Shown: positions 28,243 to 34,200 of the stretch, in pieces
How positions within the stretch are numbered: position 1 is the stretch's first letter
Layout: each line of letters opens with the position of its first letter
NCBI GenBank assembly: GCA_033239005.1
Contig: BSQZ01000041.1
Coordinates: 868,501 to 932,500, forward strand
Direction: 5' to 3'
Length of the DNA: 64,000 bases
DNA from: Lamellibrachia satsuma
Lineage: Eukaryota; Annelida; Polychaeta; Sabellida; Siboglinidae
Notes under the pieces: model-generated
The model's input: the letters and a program-made list of their open reading frames with translations, nothing else
Databases searched by the model: none
What the model was told of the DNA's origin: nothing
Position numbers and translations under genes: made by a program

Positions 28243-31200
28243 CATACATTGTTTTTTTAGTTTAAAATATTATCTAACAAAATGTACATGTATAGTTTTA
28301 GCAAATGCATACTTTGTTCTTGTACTATTATTCAATCTCATGATTGCAAAGAAATAAATAATTATTATATTATCATTATTATTACCTGATGCACTTTATT
28401 ACTGGTGTCTTATGCTTCATTTTCTTTCAACTATTCATCATATTATCTGACCTTATCAGACATGACTTTGTTATTTTTTGCAGAAAGTAAAGCCAAATAT
28501 TGTTGTTCCATAGTGTTCCAGAAGATGGCGCCACTATCGTTTGAGAAGGACGACGATGAAAACGGCCACATAGACTTCATTACTGCGGCTTCAGTGAGTA
28601 GCTCTGTTGACCTAGTAAAATGTGATGTGAGGTAAAACAGCTATCTGAAGACATTGCTGAAAGTATCCTTTAAATTACTATGTATGTATTTATAATTTTA
28701 ACTATAATTATAATCAGTGTAGCATTGTATTTAGATTATCAGACTCTCAATCTAGAAGACTGGAGTTTGAATCCTCTTCCTGCCTTTTTGAATCTTGGGT
28801 AATTTTGTTCACTCCATGTTGCCTCAGTTCACTCGGCTATATAAATGAGTACCTGGCTATAGACAGTGGTGCATATGTGAATGAATAGTCTTCACACAGT
28901 AATTGCAGAATGGCTGAATGCTTACTAGAGAAGTCAAGTTGATGTTGGAACGAACAGGTCTGCCAGGGGGTGAAGTGCTTTGAACAGTCCCAAGGATTGG
29001 ATGCAAGTAAACAGAAGTAACATGGTGCTGTGGTAGTATCACGTGGCAGTACTAAAGGACATAGCATTAACATTAAAACAGTTTACATAACACTGCACTA
29101 TGTAAGAAGGTCCTTGTGGAGAAATGTTAATACTTATGGCATGTGTCATTTTGATTGTCTTTTTCCTGTGGTGGTCACTGGTCACCTATATTGCATGTTT
29201 CAGAACCTGCGAGCTGCCATGTACGGTGTAGCGGAGGCCGACAGACTCAGGACAAAGATGATCGCAGGCAGGATTGTTCCAGCCATTGCTACAACTACAG
29301 CCACTGTCTCTGGACTTGTGAGTCACCTTATCTCTACATTAGGCTTACATCTTGAGATGTCACTTTGTAACAGTTTTATTGTACTGTGAGTTGCCTTATC
29401 TCTACATTAGGCTTACATCTTGAGATGTCACTTTGAAACAGTTTTATTGTACTGTGAGTTGCCTTATCTCTACATTAGGCTTACATCTTGAGATGTCACT
29501 TTGAAACAGTTTTATTGTACTGTGAGTTGCCTTATCTCTACATTAGGCTTACATCTGGAGATGTCACTTTGAAACAGTTTTATTGTACTGTGAGTTGCCT
29601 TATCTCTACATTAGGCTTACATCTGGAGATGTCACTTTGAAACAGTTTTATTGTACTGTGAGTTGCCTTATCTCTACATTAGGCTTACATCTTGAGATGT
29701 CACTTTGAAACAGTTTTATTGTACTGTGAGTTGCCTTATCTCTACATTAGGCTTACATCTTGAGATGTCACTTTGAAACAGTTTTATTGTACTGTGAGTT
29801 GCCTTATCTCTACATTAGGCTTACATCTGGAGATGTCACTTTGAAACAGTTTTATTGTACTGTGAGTTGCCTTATCTCTACATTAGACTTACATCTTGAG
29901 ATGTCACTTTGAAACAGTTTTATTGTACTGTGAGTTGCCTTATCTCTACATTAGGCTTACATCTTGAGATGTCACTTTGAAACAGTTTTATTGTACTGTG
30001 AGTTGCCTTATCTCTACATTAGGCTTACATCTTGAGATGTCACTTTGAAACAGTTTTATTGTACTGTGAGTTGCCTTATCTCTACATTAGGCTTACATCT
30101 TGAGATGTCACTTTGAAACAGTTTTATTGTACTGTGAGTTGCCTTATCTCTACATTAGGCTTACATCTGGAGATGTCACTTTGAAACAGTTTTATTGTAC
30201 TGTGAGTTGCCTTATCTCTACATTAGACTTACATCTTGAGATGTCACTTTGAAACAGTTTTATTGTACTGTGAGTTGCCTTATCTCTACATTAGGCTTAC
30301 ATCTTGAGATGTCACTTTGAAACAGTTTTATTGTACTGTGAGTTGCCTTATCTCTACATTAGGCTTACATCTTGAGATGTCACTTTGAAACAGTTTTATT
30401 GTACTGTGAGTTGCCTTATCTCTACATTAGGCTTACATCTGGAGATGTCACTTTGAAACAGTTTTATTGTACTGTGAGTTGCCTTATCTCTACATTAGGC
30501 TTACATCTTGAGATGTCACTTTGAAACAGTTTTATTGTACTGTGAGTTGCCTTATCTCTACATTAGGCTTACATCTTGAGATGTCACTTTGAAACAGTTT
30601 TATTGTACTGTGAGTTGCCTTATCTCTACATTAGGCTTACCTCTTGAGATGTCACTTTGAAACAGTTTTATTGTACTGTGAGTTGCCTTATCTCTACATT
30701 AGGCTTACCTCTTGAGATGTCACTTTGAAACAGTTTTATTGTACTGTAAGTTGCCTTATCTCTACATTAGGCTTACCTCTTGAGATGTCACTTTGAAACA
30801 GCTTTATTGTACTGTCAGTTACCTTATCTCTACATTAGGCTTACATCTTGAGATGTCACTTTTAAACAGTTTTATTGTACACATCTTACAAACAGGCTTA
30901 GAAATCTTAACATATGAACTTAGGGGATTTGTATATATAAAAAATTCTGATTATTAAAACAAATAGGGTTGTTCCAGCCCCCAAAAATGGAGACAGTGTA
31001 CAGTGTACAAAATTCCGATCAGGAAACAATTCTCTCTAAAAAATACTTTTCCATTTTTTTTATAATTCGAGGGGCTCCTTCACCCACCCAACCATATCCA
31101 TTTTTTTCTGGATTATTGGATTTTTTATATTTACAAAGCGTTAGAACACTACAAGAACTGACGGTTGTTTACAGGTGACGATTGAGTTGATAAAGGTGGT

Positions 31201-34200
31201 TATGAAGGCCCCATTAGAACACTACAAGAACTGTTTTCTCAACCTGGCCATACCTACTGTGATCTTCTCAGAACCGGGACCTGCTGAGAAGACCACACTG
31301 AGGTAAGTAGTTTCAAGGCCAAACCACTGCCCTACAGATCAAAACCTTCGTACTATATTTGACCTAGCAAGCATACAGTTCACTTGAAAAAATATGGACT
31401 ATGAAAAAATGTCAAGGAATCTGTTCTTATAAGTGTACACCAGGGATCAGCAAACTTTTTGGGACGAGGGCCAAAATTTGGAGCGCTATGTTAAGGCGGG
31501 CCAAAGCTCTTAAGCACGGAAAAACACAGTGCACAAATATTGCTTTTATTATCTGCTTTGCCAGGCTAAAAAATACGGTACTGTACAAGTAGAAAATGGA
31601 AACATTTTCGAAACAACGCAAGAGAAGTCAGCACATCTAATGAATGCAGTCAATGCGAAGGATGATACTGCATATTCTTCGACAACTGACTGAACTGTGG
31701 GCAGAGCGGAGAGATTGAGAGTCGCAGAAGATCCCTCAAACGTGTGTCCTTGAGTCGGCACCGAAGGTTGTTCTTGATGTGATTCGTGGCCGAGAATCCT
31801 GATTCACATAACCATGTGCTGCCGAAAAGCACCAGCAATTTCTGTGCTGCTTTGATCAGCACTGGAAATCGCACAGGCACTTGTGTTGCCCAGAAAAGCA
31901 CGACATCATCTTTCACAGCATTAAACTAATCTTTTAGTCCTGGCACCACCTTGAAATCGATGAAATTGTCCTGCAACGCTGCTTCGTCGACTGCAAATGT
32001 TTGCGATAATGTTTGGCAAATAGCTGGCTCTGCATTAAAAGGGCTTGCAAAGAAGCAGCAAACGTCGTTGATAGCAGCGAAGTCAGCGAATCGTCCGCTG
32101 AATGCGGTCTCCAGGCTGTTAAGCACATCAGCAAGTACCCGCTTGGCGTCTGCGATACGTTCATCGTCTTCGCCACAGAATTCTCTGGTGAACTTGAAGT
32201 GCAGAAAATTGCCGCCTTCTGCATGAACTTTGAAAAGTGTCACCTTGTCCTCGAAGCCCTTCACCGCTTTGTATAAATTACACAGCAACTTGTGCCGTCC
32301 TTGTAGCAGCAGGTTTAGTTTATTTAGGTGTCCGATAATGTCAGTCAGAACGCAGAGTCGCGCCCGAAACATGTCATCTTCCAGATGGGCAACTGGGTGA
32401 TCAATTTCTTTGAGAAAACTCACGATGTGAGGAAGCAGTGCAGCAAATCTCTCAAGAAATGCGCGTCGACTCAGCCATCGGACACTGTTGTAGAATAGCA
32501 CATCACCAAATTCTGCATCATCAAGTGCAGCCAAGTGATTTTGGAACCTCCTGTGGTTAAGAGAATATGCATGGATAAGGTTCACGCTCTGAACAGTTTT
32601 CATCGTATCCTGCAGCCTGCTTTCGCGCACAATGCTTGCTGGTGAATTATGCAGTGGTATGATATTAGATTCGACTTTCCGATTTCTTGATGGAACAACG
32701 CAACGAATCCAGCTTGACGACCAAGCATGCTGGGCATGCTGTCAAATCATTTTCTTCGCCGAACTTCAATAGCACACTGCAAACGTTCCGCGCTGTCGTT
32801 GTGCCCTTCAATGGGATCAGGCACAGGTCTTCTGATACACCTTTGTTGAAATACCGCACAGATACCATCAGCTGTGCCGTGTCACTTTTGTCAGTGCTTT
32901 CGTCGACAGCAAGTAAAAAAGCAGGACAGACTCGCAACTTAGTCATCAGCTGCATGAAAATGTCACTACTCAACTCATAACTTCGACGGGCACATGTGTC
33001 GGGTGAAAGTGGCAGTTTCCCAATCTGTTGCATGATCTTATCTTTGTTCTGGAAACCAGCGAACAGAACTTGAGCACTGGCCATGAAAGCCTTCTTGAAC
33101 AATTCTGTGTGAGCGAGTAAGTAACAGATGCGATAGCTGGCTTCATTAAGATGGCTCGAAGTGTCTGTAAACACAGATACTCTCTTCATCTCGCCCAAGT
33201 ATGCACCAAATCGTTTCTTGAACTCCTTCATGCGTTCGTCTTTTCCCACATATGCACCGTCAAAACAGTTTTTATGCTTTGAATCGTAATGCCGTGTCAC
33301 GTTATAGCGTTTCAGATCAGCAACGCTTTCTCTGCATATCAAACACACTGCTGTTTGGTCATGTTCACGATAGCAAAAGAAGTACTCATGCTCCAGGGCA
33401 GCGTCAAACACTCTCTTTCCGGAATAATCAAAACGACTTTTTTTTTTCGATATACGCCATAGTCCTGATATTCACAAATTCAATGTTAGCTGTGTCAAAG
33501 ATGGCTTGTTATTGAGCGATGTTTCATCCGGGTTTCTGGGAATCGAACGTTAGCTTCTGTTATATTAACAGTAGCGCCGCCTAGATAACATCACTGCAAA
33601 AGTGAAGGTTGTTGCTATTAAATGTGTACAAAGTTTACTCTGGCGAATTGACATTAAGTGAACAACAAAATTAATGATTCATAATATTTAAAATTTGTGT
33701 AAGCTCTATGGCTGTTTTGTAAAGTTGAAACATTCAGCATAATTGTATTGAAAACCATCAGGAAACACGTTATTTAGTGCTCATAGAACAACTTGAAAAT
33801 TGGTACTGAAAACAATTATATTGCAAGCATGGTCACACGGGCCAGTTGAAAGTGGGCCGCGGGTCAAATATGTCTAGTATAGAAAAACGGACAAGTTGTG
33901 CCAACTGTTTAACACCAGATGGCGACACTTTTCAGTTGTTCCACACTAGACAAATTACAATAATTAGGAATCATGTTCATTAAAAAAGGTGGTTACGCTA
34001 ATTAGGACATGTACACTTAATATGGTGAATACGGTATTTTAAACTTTTATTAATAACTTTATTAAGTGTGAGATCATTTCTGAAGAAATCCTGCTGGTTG
34101 AAAAGGGCGTGTACACTAATTAGGGCAAGAATGCTTAATAAGTTGAATCTGAATCACAACTTTAATTTTTATTCAGTATTCAGAACATTTATGTATCTGA

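Noticed and set aside
31650..33411. Host gene related to GTF2IRD2/ZBED on the - strand
   Set aside because: Frameshifts, an in-frame stop, hAT-like terminus and nesting in a MITE indicate a dead transposon, not a domesticated gene.
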